Origin: Aliivibrio_A sp016764915
GTDB taxonomy: Bacteria > Pseudomonadota > Gammaproteobacteria > Enterobacterales > Vibrionaceae
Reading direction: 5' to 3'
DNA length: 64,000 nucleotides
NCBI GenBank assembly: GCA_965224595.1
Contig: OZ245058.1
Location: forward strand, 2,232,001-2,296,000
Shown here: piece after piece, positions 37,223 through 45,428 of the stretch
How positions within the stretch are numbered: position 1 is the stretch's first letter
Layout: each line of letters starts with the position of its first letter
Position numbers and translations under genes: made by a program
Notes under the pieces: model-generated
The model's database searches: none
Seen by the model: only the letters and a program-made list of their open reading frames with translations
Told to the model about the DNA's origin: nothing

Positions 37223-37497
37223 TGAGCAATTCATGTAACTGTTTTGATGAAGGACTAGGACGCGCAAAGGCGCACATAAAGGATTCACTGCCAGAGACTG
37301 CTATCGACCTTTTGGTTACATGGGAAAGCTGTGCTTTCTTTTTTTCTGGTGATCACGTTCAGGTTAATCCGAAGCTGAATATTTCATACAGAAAGATAAA
37401 AAAAGATGGCACTCCCGCTCGGAATTTAACAAAGGACTCGATGACCATACTATGCAGCTACTGCCCATTCTGTGGTCGTGAATTAGATAAGTCGTAA
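37222..37497 (+). CDS. Small zinc-ribbon-like phage protein
   Basis: 91 residues. The C-terminal 'CSYCPFCGREL' gives CxxC/CxxC spacing of a zinc knuckle, with an additional 'NCF' Cys near the N-terminus. Proteins with this tail are common in phage early regions and have no assigned role. Confidence 0.6.
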   Translation: MSNSCNCFDEGLGRAKAHIKDSLPETAIDLLVTWESCAFFFSGDHVQVNPKLNISYRKIKKDGTPARNLTKDSMTILCSYCPFCGRELDKS

Positions 37498-37522
37498 TGC
37501 AACTTTAAACAAGGACAACACC

Positions 37523-37657
37523 ATGAGTAAAGAGAAGTTTTTATCAAAAATGACCATTGCATACATGCAAAAACGTGGCGTAGCGCCAACCCAAAGACGG
37601 TTAACAATTTGGGCTAGGGTGTGGGAAAAAATAATTGATATGGATAGCGCTGAGTAG
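37523..37657 (+). CDS. 44-residue hypothetical phage protein
   Basis: A short ORF starting 'MSKEKFLSKM' with AAGGA eight bases upstream. It fills the gap between two called genes in the same operon and is basic and helical. Function unknown. Confidence 0.5.
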   Translation: MSKEKFLSKMTIAYMQKRGVAPTQRRLTIWARVWEKIIDMDSAE

Positions 37658-37668
37658 TGATTCGAATA

Positions 37669-37866
37669 ATGAAAAAACGCCCATTTTATCTATATGCATT
37701 CCTCTGGGTTGTTGGCCCAGTGCTCCTACTTTGCTGGGCCTCTTTTTTAGTTTGGATAGCGCCACCAACAAAAACAGATGATGTGGAGGCGGAATTAATG
37801 ACGCTTCAAATTGAAGAAACAAAACTCAAAATCCAAGTGCTAAAGCTCGATGTTAGAGCGCTATGA
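37669..37866 (+). CDS. Small single-pass membrane protein
   Basis: 65 residues: a hydrophobic helix at about residues 7-30 ('FYLYAFLWVVGPVLLLCWAS') followed by an amphipathic coil. A GTG at 37657 is an alternative start. It may be an early membrane factor such as a superinfection protein, but nothing proves that. Confidence 0.5.
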   Translation: MKKRPFYLYAFLWVVGPVLLLCWASFLVWIAPPTKTDDVEAELMTLQIEETKLKIQVLKLDVRAL

Positions 37867-37891
37867 AATTAATGATAAGCGAGAGAGAAGC

Positions 37892-38128
37892 ATGAAAATT
37901 AAAACTAACACCAATCTGGTTTTTGATACTGCGCACAAAAAGTGCCTCTGCATTACGAGCGGCGGTGAACAACGGATTTTTGCATTCATACAATGCTTGG
38001 ATGTTAGCCAAAATGGTAAGTCGGAACGAGCGAAACGCTATTGGGGCTTATACGATCCTCAAAATCCAGAAGATTCAATAATGCGGATAATGCTCAATGG
38101 CGGTCCTTGGCCTGCTCTGCCCAAGTAA
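37892..38128 (+). CDS. Hypothetical phage protein
   Basis: 78 residues with a beta-rich pattern ('NLVFDTAHKKCLCIT...IFAFIQCLDV'). The ATG at 37892 has a weak purine-rich GAGAGAG upstream; the frame opens at 37850 and overlaps the gene before it. No motif recognised. It lies directly upstream of repA. Confidence 0.5.
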   Translation: MKIKTNTNLVFDTAHKKCLCITSGGEQRIFAFIQCLDVSQNGKSERAKRYWGLYDPQNPEDSIMRIMLNGGPWPALPK

Positions 38129-38151
38129 CGTTTTTACCAATAAGGACCATT

Positions 38152-39147
38152 GTGACTAAGCACTTTTCACACATTAACGACGAAAACAAGCACAGTGAGC
38201 AAACGCTCGCTGTGCCTGGTCGTGAGTGCTCGGAAAGTACGCCAAGCTCTAACAGTCGTAAATTAAAAACAAATCAATCTAACGGATGGCCCATTGCGCC
38301 AACGTGGCACCCTGATGAGTCACTCAATGCCGATCTCGATGTTATACCGATGTCAGCTCGCAAGAAAAAACGCATACCCACACTTAACCGCAAGATATTC
38401 AACACCATTGAAAAACACGGCGCCTGGGTCAACGCGCAATGGCCAGTCCTGGTCTATCGACTCATTGAAGTGGGAATGCGCAAACGCAACCTATCCTTTA
38501 GAACCGAGCATAAACAGAACATAGAAAACACTCTGCGCTGGATCGCGTATAACTCTGACGCGGTAACGGGTTGCATTAATGTCTCCCGGCTGTGCATCGA
38601 GATAGGCAAAGAGATCAAGGTATCCAGCTCTACAATATCAGTCATCATGAAAGAGCTGGTTGTGATGGGGGTTTTGTACGAGCCTGAGCACAGTAGCCAC
38701 TCAATTCAAGATATTCTGCACGATGGCCGCCTGCCGCGAACGTTGTGCACCACGCCATTGTTCTATGAGTTACTGGGCATTAATGAGAGTGAGCTTAACA
38801 GCTTGCGCACCGCTGAGATCCAACGCCGTAAAATAGAAGCAGCCAAACGCTTTGAGCAATACGACGCGCAGATAGCGCTAAAAACCTATTGCCACAGCAA
38901 CATCCTTCGCGTGTGGGAATATAGGCACGCACAAGCAAACTCCAGCTACACCATCAAGATAGCAGACATGAAGCCCATCGATCGCCTAAGTTACATCTCC
39001 CGTAAGCTGGTGCAGCGCATCAGAAAGAAAGGCTGGGATATCAGCACCGAAGCGCGAAGCATCACTAAGATGGCCAACAACCTGTTGAGCCGAATGGGCC
39101 TCTCTGTTAAGCAGAGTGAGATCACCCCCTCCCCCCATACACCCTGA
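38152..39147 (+). CDS. repA: RepA-like replication initiator (IncFII RepA family)
   Basis: 331 residues. The pattern 'RWIAYNSDAVTGCINVSRLC' followed by 'VSSSTISVIMKELVVMGVL' and 'LCTTPLFYELLGINESEL' matches the IncFII RepA family of theta-type plasmid initiators, with winged-helix modules. The first 50 residues are polar and variable. The GTG at 38152 is chosen because TAAGGA lies six bases upstream. A DnaA box 256 bases past the stop supports an origin layout like plasmid R1 (repA-CIS-oriR). It replaces the rolling-circle A protein expected of a P2-like phage. Confidence 0.75.
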   Translation: MTKHFSHINDENKHSEQTLAVPGRECSESTPSSNSRKLKTNQSNGWPIAPTWHPDESLNADLDVIPMSARKKKRIPTLNRKIFNTIEKHGAWVNAQWPVLVYRLIEVGMRKRNLSFRTEHKQNIENTLRWIAYNSDAVTGCINVSRLCIEIGKEIKVSSSTISVIMKELVVMGVLYEPEHSSHSIQDILHDGRLPRTLCTTPLFYELLGINESELNSLRTAEIQRRKIEAAKRFEQYDAQIALKTYCHSNILRVWEYRHAQANSSYTIKIADMKPIDRLSYISRKLVQRIRKKGWDISTEARSITKMANNLLSRMGLSVKQSEITPSPHTP

Positions 39148-39649
39148 CACAAGCATGAACCACACGCTCTTAGCTGAGTGGAATGACACACGTCTGCGGT
39201 CTTTTGCTGGTTAAAAAACAAACAATAACATGCGCGATAGTGATCCTTTTGGGCCGAATGACGATCCTTTTTTAGAATTATTAGATCAGTTATACATAGA
39301 TGTCGGAATAGGATCGCTTTGAGTTAGACATTGCCCTCCAAATACCCTTGCTAATATTCTTTTATTTATGTGATTCAATAATATCTATCTCCCACAATGG
39401 ATTGTGGATAACAGACTTTTATTGATGAGGCGTCCTCTCGACCGCTACGCGGTGAGTCCTTATTGCGATGGGGAAAGTGCTTTTTGTCATACGACAGGAG
39501 GATACCGCGCACCATGGCGGTGTCGTGGTCGTTCTTATCGCTACGCGATGGGTCTGGCATGAAGAGAAGATGGCGATATAGATTTATAGGGCCAAATTTC
39601 AAGCCCTGGTCGTTACTGTGGATTTTTCTTTTGATAGCGTAATACTTCT
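39148..39649. other. Probable phage replication origin downstream of repA
   Basis: About 500 bp without a convincing gene. It holds a perfect DnaA box on the minus strand (TTATCCACA, 39403-39411). Two GATCCTTTT copies are 21 bp apart (39242 and 39263). Three short hairpins have 5-bp arms: ACCGC-TAC-GCGGT (39441-39453), ACCGC...GCGGT (39504-39521) and ATCGC-TAC-GCGAT (39537-39549). The layout fits an IncFII-type origin. A 30-codon ORF (39230-39322) overlaps the direct repeat and lacks a ribosome site. Confidence 0.6.
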
Positions 39650-39739
39650 ATGGAATTCAGGTTATTGTGTACTCAGAAGAGCTTACAGCGCTTTTTAGCA
39701 GACGAGAGGCAATACTCCTCAATTGATATTCGTGATATA

Positions 39740-39760
39740 TTTCTGGGGAATCCCCAGAAA
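39740..39760. promoter_or_regulatory. 21-bp palindromic operator before a small HTH gene
   Basis: Perfect 10-bp arms TTTCTGGGGA and TCCCCAGAAA around one A. It ends four bases before the ribosome site of the HTH gene at 39776, which suggests autoregulation. Confidence 0.65.
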
Positions 39761-39775
39761 TCACAAGGAATGGAT

Positions 39776-39979
39776 ATGAAGCGCGTTTTTGTTGAGCTGC
39801 AAAAATCCACATCACTCTCGAACTTTGCCTGCGCTGACTATCTTGGTATCAGTGAGGCGTCTGTCCAAGACCGGCGCAATGGCAGATACGAGCCTAAAAA
39901 ATGTGAACTGATAGCCCTTGCCATGTATGGCTCTCCTGAGTTAGAAAAAGCCCTCAAGTACATTCAATCCCTGTCCTAA
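39776..39979 (+). CDS. Small helix-turn-helix regulator
   Basis: 67 residues. 'ACADYLGISEASVQDRRNGRYEP' fits a helix-turn-helix with recognition helix in the second half. The ATG at 39776 has AAGGAA six bases upstream, and the 21-bp palindrome lies in the leader. The frame is open from 39650, but that would place the palindrome inside the coding region. Likely an early or late switch regulator of the phage. Confidence 0.6.
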   Translation: MKRVFVELQKSTSLSNFACADYLGISEASVQDRRNGRYEPKKCELIALAMYGSPELEKALKYIQSLS

Positions 39980-39993
39980 ATATGCCTGTTTTT

Positions 39994-40020
39994 GCTGCGT
40001 TTTCCGCCTGAAAATGCAGC
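39994..40020 (+). terminator. Terminator-like hairpin after the HTH gene
   Basis: GCTGCGTTTTC and GAAAATGCAGC pair (one G-T), then TTTCTTCC. It separates the HTH gene from ogr. Confidence 0.5.
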
Positions 40021-40126
40021 TTTCTTCCTGCCAAAATGATACAATAACCCATTGATTTAAATCTTATAATCACATTTTACACTGTCGTAATTAGATAATT
40101 AATTTGAACCGTAGAGGTGGCGAAAC

Positions 40127-40360
40127 GTGTTGATCACCTGTCCCGACTGTTTGAGTAAAACACGTGTCGCGACATCAAAAATAATAAGCGCCGAAACGCG
40201 AGAGCTCTATTGCCAGTGCTTGAACTTAAATTGCGGGAAAGTATTCGTGTCCCACATCTCGTTCTCGCACGCCATTGAGCCTACGGGGAAGAAGCCGGAT
40301 CCGTTGCTGCAGCCTGAATTGTGCAAAAACCAAGAGCAGATGGATATATTTGATGAATAA
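40127..40360 (+). CDS. ogr: Ogr/Delta-like late transcription activator
   Basis: 77 residues with the zinc-finger layout of P2 Ogr, P4 Delta and 186 B: 'CPDCLSKTRVATSKI' and 'LYCQCLNLNCGKVFVSH', four cysteines in CxxC...CxxxxC order. Such proteins bind upstream of late promoters and recruit RNA polymerase through its alpha subunit. AGAGGTGG precedes the GTG start at 40127. It lies between the early region and the late genes. TATAAT at 40065-40070 may be its promoter. Confidence 0.85.
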   Translation: MLITCPDCLSKTRVATSKIISAETRELYCQCLNLNCGKVFVSHISFSHAIEPTGKKPDPLLQPELCKNQEQMDIFDE

Positions 40361-40707
40361 TAATTAATATTCAAAACACGAAAAACGAAATAAAACGAAA
40401 TTGCCTATTTGATAACTTGCAGGTAATATTAAGTGGCTTCTTCTTTCATATCAATACCTTGCATTCGCTTTTCTTGCGTACTTATGCAGCTCCTTTTCTT
40501 CGTTTTCTTAAAGGGCACACTTTTGGTGCGGAGGGGTAGGTGAGGCGACGCAAGCCCAAAGCGCTCGCCCTCGGCATAAGTACCCACGAAACTGCATAAC
40601 ACGCTTAGTTTGCATCGCAGCTGGGCACGGATATGGATGAAAAAACAATGAGAAAAGAGTATGAATAATGCAAATTCACTCGTTCTTTTCGTGCAGGCGT
40701 TGCCACT
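40361..40707. other. Non-coding 347-bp segment with a possible cos site
   Basis: GGTGAGGCGACGCAAGCCC (40539-40557) agrees at about 14 of 19 positions with the P2 cohesive end as I recall it. It lies between perfect 10-bp inverted repeats GTACTTATGC (40478-40487) and GCATAAGTAC (40574-40583). This gap separates early from late genes, where a packaging site would be expected. The match to P2 is from memory. Confidence 0.45.
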
Positions 40708-41904
40708 ATGTGGGTAAGGCAGTACGAAAAAGGGCGCTGGAATGGTCTTGAGCTCAACATTCTCACCACCTCAATTGATGGTGGTAAGCGTCTTCATGTC
40801 AGTGAAATTCCTTATGCCGACTTACCTAGCATTAAAGTGATGGGAAGCGCGGCCAGCAGCATTGACTTGACGGTTGTGTTTGTTGGCAGTGATTCACTGG
40901 CTCGCGCCAATGCATTGCTGCGCAGTTTAGACAAAACCCCAACAGGCGAGCTCGAGCACCCATGGTTGGGTGAGCTGGCACTGGTATTCGAAACATACTC
41001 CCAAGAGATCAACACTACGTTAGGTGTTGCCCAGCTCTCACTCTCGTTTCGCCGGGCAGGAAAGCTACCAACACTAACCAGTACGGTCACCGAAACGGTC
41101 AACTCACAGCAGCAAGCAAGCTCAGTCGAAACCGTCTCCACCAAAACCTTTGTAACTGATGTGGACGCGATGGACGTGGCCCAGGTGAACACGCTGCGCC
41201 AAGACTTCACGCATGCGGTTGGTCAGTTAGTGGGTATATCCAATAAATTAAAGATCCCAAGCCAAACCCTTGTCGCCTTGAATCAAGAGTTAAACAGCGC
41301 GCTTGTGGCCATTTCAAGCATTGCCAATGCTCCTGGACAATTTGCCGAGCAGCTTAGTATTACCATTGATAGCGTGGCCAGTGCGGTGCGCTCTGAAGAT
41401 GCACCTGACAATGAAGCGGTTGATAACTCACGAACAGCGCAAGCAACCATGCTCAAAGCGATAAACCCCGATACTCCAAGCGCACATTACAACGTTCAAA
41501 TGGTGACGGCCGCTGTGAAAATGAGTAAGGACATAGCCAGGTTAGAGAGCAATGACACCTACAGTGTGCTCGCATCAAAAGGTCAGCCAACCCTTATCAA
41601 AAGCGATTTAATCCGTATTTCTGAGCAGATAAGCAACCGAATTGATGAAGTGACGGACGTGTCAACTAGCGAGCGTCTTGAGCTGTACCATGAGCTTATT
41701 GCACTCAAAGAAGGGGTTGATGCTCAATGCGACAAAGTAAAAAAAGGCTCAGAGCCCGAGCAGTTTACCCAGCGCGGACGTTTTATACCGGCTTTAGCTT
41801 TGGCGCATTCTTCTTATAGTCAGGAAGCGTTGGTCACGGCACTAAACCCTGCACAACATCCACTGTTTATGCGCGGAACTATCGCGATGAGGGTGGCCGA
41901 ATGA
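40708..41904 (+). CDS. Tail/DNA circularisation protein, Mu gpN-like
   Basis: 398 residues. The N-terminal part (Trp-containing 'WNGLELNILTTSIDGGKRLHV'-type region, 'YEKGRW') matches the DNA circularisation N-terminal domain of Mu gpN and relatives, which build the tail hub. The remainder is helical. It opens the first late operon and overlaps the next gene by four bases. In Mu this gene directly follows the tape measure; here the tape measure is over 19 kb away. Confidence 0.82.
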   Translation: MWVRQYEKGRWNGLELNILTTSIDGGKRLHVSEIPYADLPSIKVMGSAASSIDLTVVFVGSDSLARANALLRSLDKTPTGELEHPWLGELALVFETYSQEINTTLGVAQLSLSFRRAGKLPTLTSTVTETVNSQQQASSVETVSTKTFVTDVDAMDVAQVNTLRQDFTHAVGQLVGISNKLKIPSQTLVALNQELNSALVAISSIANAPGQFAEQLSITIDSVASAVRSEDAPDNEAVDNSRTAQATMLKAINPDTPSAHYNVQMVTAAVKMSKDIARLESNDTYSVLASKGQPTLIKSDLIRISEQISNRIDEVTDVSTSERLELYHELIALKEGVDAQCDKVKKGSEPEQFTQRGRFIPALALAHSSYSQEALVTALNPAQHPLFMRGTIAMRVAE

Positions 41905-42845
41905 GTGAGTTAACCCTATTCATTGATAACAAGCCGACGCTGTTTTTCAGTGCTGATCTAAAGTATTCCATTGAGCAGCTGGCTCATGAATTTAGCTGCA
42001 GCATTCCAGCGATGGTCATTGATAAACCCTTACCCGTTGAATTCAAACTCGGTGGTGAGCGCATTTTTATCGGCACTATTGATACGGCTTCATCCGCTAC
42101 TTCCAGCAGTGAGCACTCCATGAGTATCCGTGGCCGCTCATTGAGCGCCAACATGATTGATTCACGTATCACCATGGACGCCGAATACGGGCAACGCTTG
42201 GATGATTTGCTGCGCACCATCGCCAAAGACTTTGGTCTTGGTGTGAATAGCCTGGTCGATAGCGACAAGCTAAAGCCCATTTCAGAGTTTCAGATTAATG
42301 GTGAGTCTCCCGTTGATAACTTTGCGCAATTGGTTAAAGAGCAAGGCTTTGTGCTTGTTGAACGTAATGGTGTATTAACGATTGAGAGCCCTGCGCATGG
42401 CGTCGTTCGCGGTGTTGCGCTCGAGGTGGGTAAGAACATTGAAGAGTTAGTCATTGATAGAAATTTTGCTGAGCAATTTTACCATATTGAAGTCCAGGGC
42501 CAGTGGGATGATGCCAACGCCGTGGTGACTTACGCGCCGGCTAACACACAAAGAAAGACGGTGATCATATCGGATCAACTGCAAAGTGCTGAAGCGTGTC
42601 AATCTCGCGCTGAATATGAGCGTGATTTGGCAATTGCCAAAGGGTTAAGCGCATCAACCTCTATTGCCGACTTGTTTATTGAACTGACTGGCCGCGCCAT
42701 TAACCGAAGCATTCGGGTGACGGATAAAAAACAGAATTTCAGTGAAATGTTATTGATTAAAGCATTAAGCCTATCGGTGTCCGAAAGCAGCGCGGCAACC
42801 AAAATTGAATTGTTCAGACCCTTTAAGGAGGACGTTAATGTTTAA
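41901..42845 (+). CDS. Baseplate hub protein, Mu gpP/P2 gpD-like
   Basis: 314 residues. Pattern 'SIEQLAHEFSCSIPA', 'IRGRSLSANMIDSRI' and 'FAQLVKEQGFVLVERNGVLTI' matches Mu gp44 (gpP) and the late-control D family, the hub onto which spike and tube assemble. Starts ATGA with the preceding gene and overlaps the next by eight bases. Confidence 0.85.
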   Translation: MSELTLFIDNKPTLFFSADLKYSIEQLAHEFSCSIPAMVIDKPLPVEFKLGGERIFIGTIDTASSATSSSEHSMSIRGRSLSANMIDSRITMDAEYGQRLDDLLRTIAKDFGLGVNSLVDSDKLKPISEFQINGESPVDNFAQLVKEQGFVLVERNGVLTIESPAHGVVRGVALEVGKNIEELVIDRNFAEQFYHIEVQGQWDDANAVVTYAPANTQRKTVIISDQLQSAEACQSRAEYERDLAIAKGLSASTSIADLFIELTGRAINRSIRVTDKKQNFSEMLLIKALSLSVSESSAATKIELFRPFKEDVNV

Positions 42846-43350
42846 TCGTCTAATGAGTCGCATCAAAAATATGATGGTTATTGGAGAGGTGACGGGTGCG
42901 AAGACCAACATCATCCAGATCAAGACCTCAACAGGCCGAACCAATGACCGGATAAAAAGAACGCATAACTATGGCTTCATGAGCAGGCCCAAAGTGGGGG
43001 CTAAAGCCTACGTATCCTTTTTAGGCGGCGTTCTTAGTCGTGGCTTTGCCAGTTGTGTTGAAGATGAGCGTTATCAAATGGAGCTCGATGAGGGGGATGT
43101 GGCGATATTGGATGATAAGGGCAACCTCGCCCACTTTACCAAAGACGGCATTATCGTTAAATCCATTGGTAAGGTCGATGTGACGGCGGCGAAAGACGTA
43201 ACCGTGAATACCCCTAGCGATATTATCGCCAATGGTAAAAACATCAAATTAAATGGAGGCACGGGGGCTATCACTTGCGAAAGCATCTGTCCGTTCATGG
43301 GCAAACCTCATGTTGATGGCTCGAAAACCGTCACGATAGGGAAAGAGTAA
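42838..43350 (+). CDS. Baseplate spike protein, Mu gp45-like
   Basis: 170 residues. An OB-fold-like N-terminal part is followed by beta-helical repeats ending in 'ITCESICPFMGKPHVDGSKT', similar to Mu gp45/P2 gpV, the membrane-piercing spike. The ATG at 42838, with AAGGAGG six bases upstream, is preferred to 42805. Confidence 0.85.
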   Translation: MFNRLMSRIKNMMVIGEVTGAKTNIIQIKTSTGRTNDRIKRTHNYGFMSRPKVGAKAYVSFLGGVLSRGFASCVEDERYQMELDEGDVAILDDKGNLAHFTKDGIIVKSIGKVDVTAAKDVTVNTPSDIIANGKNIKLNGGTGAITCESICPFMGKPHVDGSKTVTIGKE

Positions 43351-43547
43351 TGGCGCTAAGTAAAGAGTCCTTAAAAAGTAAAATTATTGCTGAGATGAAC
43401 GCGCAGGGCATGGTCACCGATGGGCCATTTGCTAAAGCGGGAAATTTAGCCGAAGCGATAGCCAATGCGGTGGTTGATGAGGTTACTGCGAACGCTCAAG
43501 TTGAAGTCACTGCTGGCAGCTCTGCAGGGAGTTATAAAGTGTCATGA
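43350..43547 (+). CDS. Small baseplate-operon protein
   Basis: 65 residues, alpha-helical with an Ala/Val-rich C-terminal half and a 'GSSAGSYKVS' end. Start overlaps the spike stop and its end overlaps the next gene. Family unassigned; comparable small ORFs occur beside gp45 in other Mu-like tails. Confidence 0.6.
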   Translation: MALSKESLKSKIIAEMNAQGMVTDGPFAKAGNLAEAIANAVVDEVTANAQVEVTAGSSAGSYKVS

Positions 43548-43930
43548 GTCATTTTAATTTAATCGCATTAACCGCCCCCTCGAGCTCCAAAGATGGGCTC
43601 ACTCACGCGGTACTTCAAAGTGTGTTTAACCAGGGCGAGGCCACACAAAATGATCGCGCCCGCATGCAGAGTGATGAGCGCGGTGGCGGTTGGATGGAAG
43701 CGTTTATTAATGAAGTGGGCTCACGAGATTGGACGCTTAAGCGCGAGAAGGTAACCGAGCAAACCCTAGGTCGAGCCAAACGATTCTTGGAGGAAGCACT
43801 GACCTGGTTAGTGGATGATAAACACGTAAAAGCCGTTACTGTTGAGGTGTTCAAAGTCTCTGCCACCACGATTGGCCGTACCGTCACCTTAACACTGATT
43901 GATGATTCTAAATTTGAGGTGCCTCTATGA
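43544..43930 (+). CDS. Baseplate wedge protein, Mu gp46-like
   Basis: 128 residues. 'RGGGWMEAFINEVGSRDWTL' and 'EALTWLVDD' fit the gp46/GPW-type wedge family. Coupled by overlap with neighbours on both sides. Confidence 0.83.
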   Translation: MSHFNLIALTAPSSSKDGLTHAVLQSVFNQGEATQNDRARMQSDERGGGWMEAFINEVGSRDWTLKREKVTEQTLGRAKRFLEEALTWLVDDKHVKAVTVEVFKVSATTIGRTVTLTLIDDSKFEVPL

Positions 43931-44979
43931 GCACACAACGCAGTTTAAAAACCTTAATAGCCCGAGCAACATCGACGTTGATTGCAAAAACAGGTCAGCA
44001 TAACCCCGCCATTGATGCGATTGCTTGCGCCATTGCAGGGGTTGGATACGGTCAATATGGTTATCAAGACCAACTGTTTCGTGAGCTGCATCCTGAAACC
44101 GCTTCAGAGCCTTGGTTGTATCTTCACGCTGAGCGTCATCATGTGGATCGCCTGCTCCCTGCTTTTGCCAAAGGTCAGGTGCAGTTTGAGCAACTTGGTA
44201 GCCCCGTTGAAATCATCAAAGGCACTTTGCTTAACGACATTACTGGCGGTCAATATCAAACCATCAATACGCAATATAGTGATCAACTGGTTGACGTGAT
44301 TGCTCTTGTGCCAGGTGTTACAGGTAACCTACCCAATGGGACGGTATTAACGCTTTCAAAAGGGATCAGTGGGGTGAGTCCTGATAACGTGCTTTGTCTT
44401 GGTTTTGAGGGTGGTAGCGAGATAGAAGATCTTGAGCACTGGCGAGAGCGTGTGTGCAGCGCGTTCAATCAGGGCAAAGAGATAGGTCGCCGTGAAGATT
44501 ATGAAAGCTGGGCTAAATCTGCGCATGCCGATGTGGATTTTGCCTGGGCGCTGGATAACACCCCCGAGCGAGGTAGAGTCCAAGTTTATGTTGGAGCGCG
44601 CAAGAATAATCCTATTTTATCTGCAGAGGTTGTTTCTATTGTTCAGGCGTTCATTGATAAGGAACGCCTTGCAGGTTGCCACCCTAGCATCCATTTACCC
44701 ACTCAAAAGTCCATTGAGATTGAAATTCAAAATGTTCATGACGAGCAGGTTCGCCTTGATATCACAACCGCGTTAGAGGCGCTGTTTCAAGATAAAATGG
44801 GCAAACGTGATGGCTCTGTTAACCCGCCTAAGCAAGTGTCGATTACACCGACTGAAATCGTATTGGCCATTGCGCCCATCACCACCAATTACATCGTAAA
44901 GCACCCAACTGAAGAGCAGTTTATTACCAACAGCGAAGTGCACACATTGGGGGCCATCACATGGACACCTCTGACTTAG
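43927..44979 (+). CDS. Baseplate J-like protein, Mu gp47-like
   Basis: 350 residues. The baseplate-J pattern includes 'YGQYGYQDQLFRELHPETAS', 'LEHWRERVCSAF' and 'RGRVQVYVGARKNNP'. It forms the wedge that joins hub and tail fibres. Overlaps gp48 by 19 bases. Confidence 0.87.
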   Translation: MSTQRSLKTLIARATSTLIAKTGQHNPAIDAIACAIAGVGYGQYGYQDQLFRELHPETASEPWLYLHAERHHVDRLLPAFAKGQVQFEQLGSPVEIIKGTLLNDITGGQYQTINTQYSDQLVDVIALVPGVTGNLPNGTVLTLSKGISGVSPDNVLCLGFEGGSEIEDLEHWRERVCSAFNQGKEIGRREDYESWAKSAHADVDFAWALDNTPERGRVQVYVGARKNNPILSAEVVSIVQAFIDKERLAGCHPSIHLPTQKSIEIEIQNVHDEQVRLDITTALEALFQDKMGKRDGSVNPPKQVSITPTEIVLAIAPITTNYIVKHPTEEQFITNSEVHTLGAITWTPLT

Positions 44980-45428
44980 TCATCCAATACAGCGAAGCGG
45001 ACTTTGCTGGTGCGATTCGCGCTTTATTACCTGCAGGGGAATATTGGCAAGAGGCGGACAATCAAGAGCTCACGAACTTAATTATTGGGATGGGCGCTGA
45101 ATTTAAGACCATCAATGATGAAGTTCAATTGGCGCTATTAACGGATTTTTCGCAGCAGTTATTTGGCTGGAAGCTCAGTGACTATCAAGCTTTGCTCATT
45201 CGAAGTGGTGGCAATGGTGTTATGACTGATGACCGTACTCAGCCTAATTTGATTTTTGTCTCTTTGGATAACAATGTTCGATGCGAAAAAGCGTGGTTTG
45301 AGTTTGAAAAGGTGCGCTTGCCTCATACTGAGATTGAGTGGATTTATAACGCATCGCTAAACGCGCACACACAAGTTGCTAATGCCAGGCATGTTCGCAA
45401 CCTACACAAACATGAGGTTATTTCATGA
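44961..45428 (+). CDS. Baseplate protein, Mu gp48-like (DUF2313)
   Basis: 155 residues. 'RALLPAGEYWQEADNQELTNL' matches the YmfQ/gp48 family (DUF2313), the usual neighbour between gp47 and the tail fibre. Overlaps the fibre gene by four bases. Confidence 0.82.
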   Translation: MDTSDLVIQYSEADFAGAIRALLPAGEYWQEADNQELTNLIIGMGAEFKTINDEVQLALLTDFSQQLFGWKLSDYQALLIRSGGNGVMTDDRTQPNLIFVSLDNNVRCEKAWFEFEKVRLPHTEIEWIYNASLNAHTQVANARHVRNLHKHEVIS

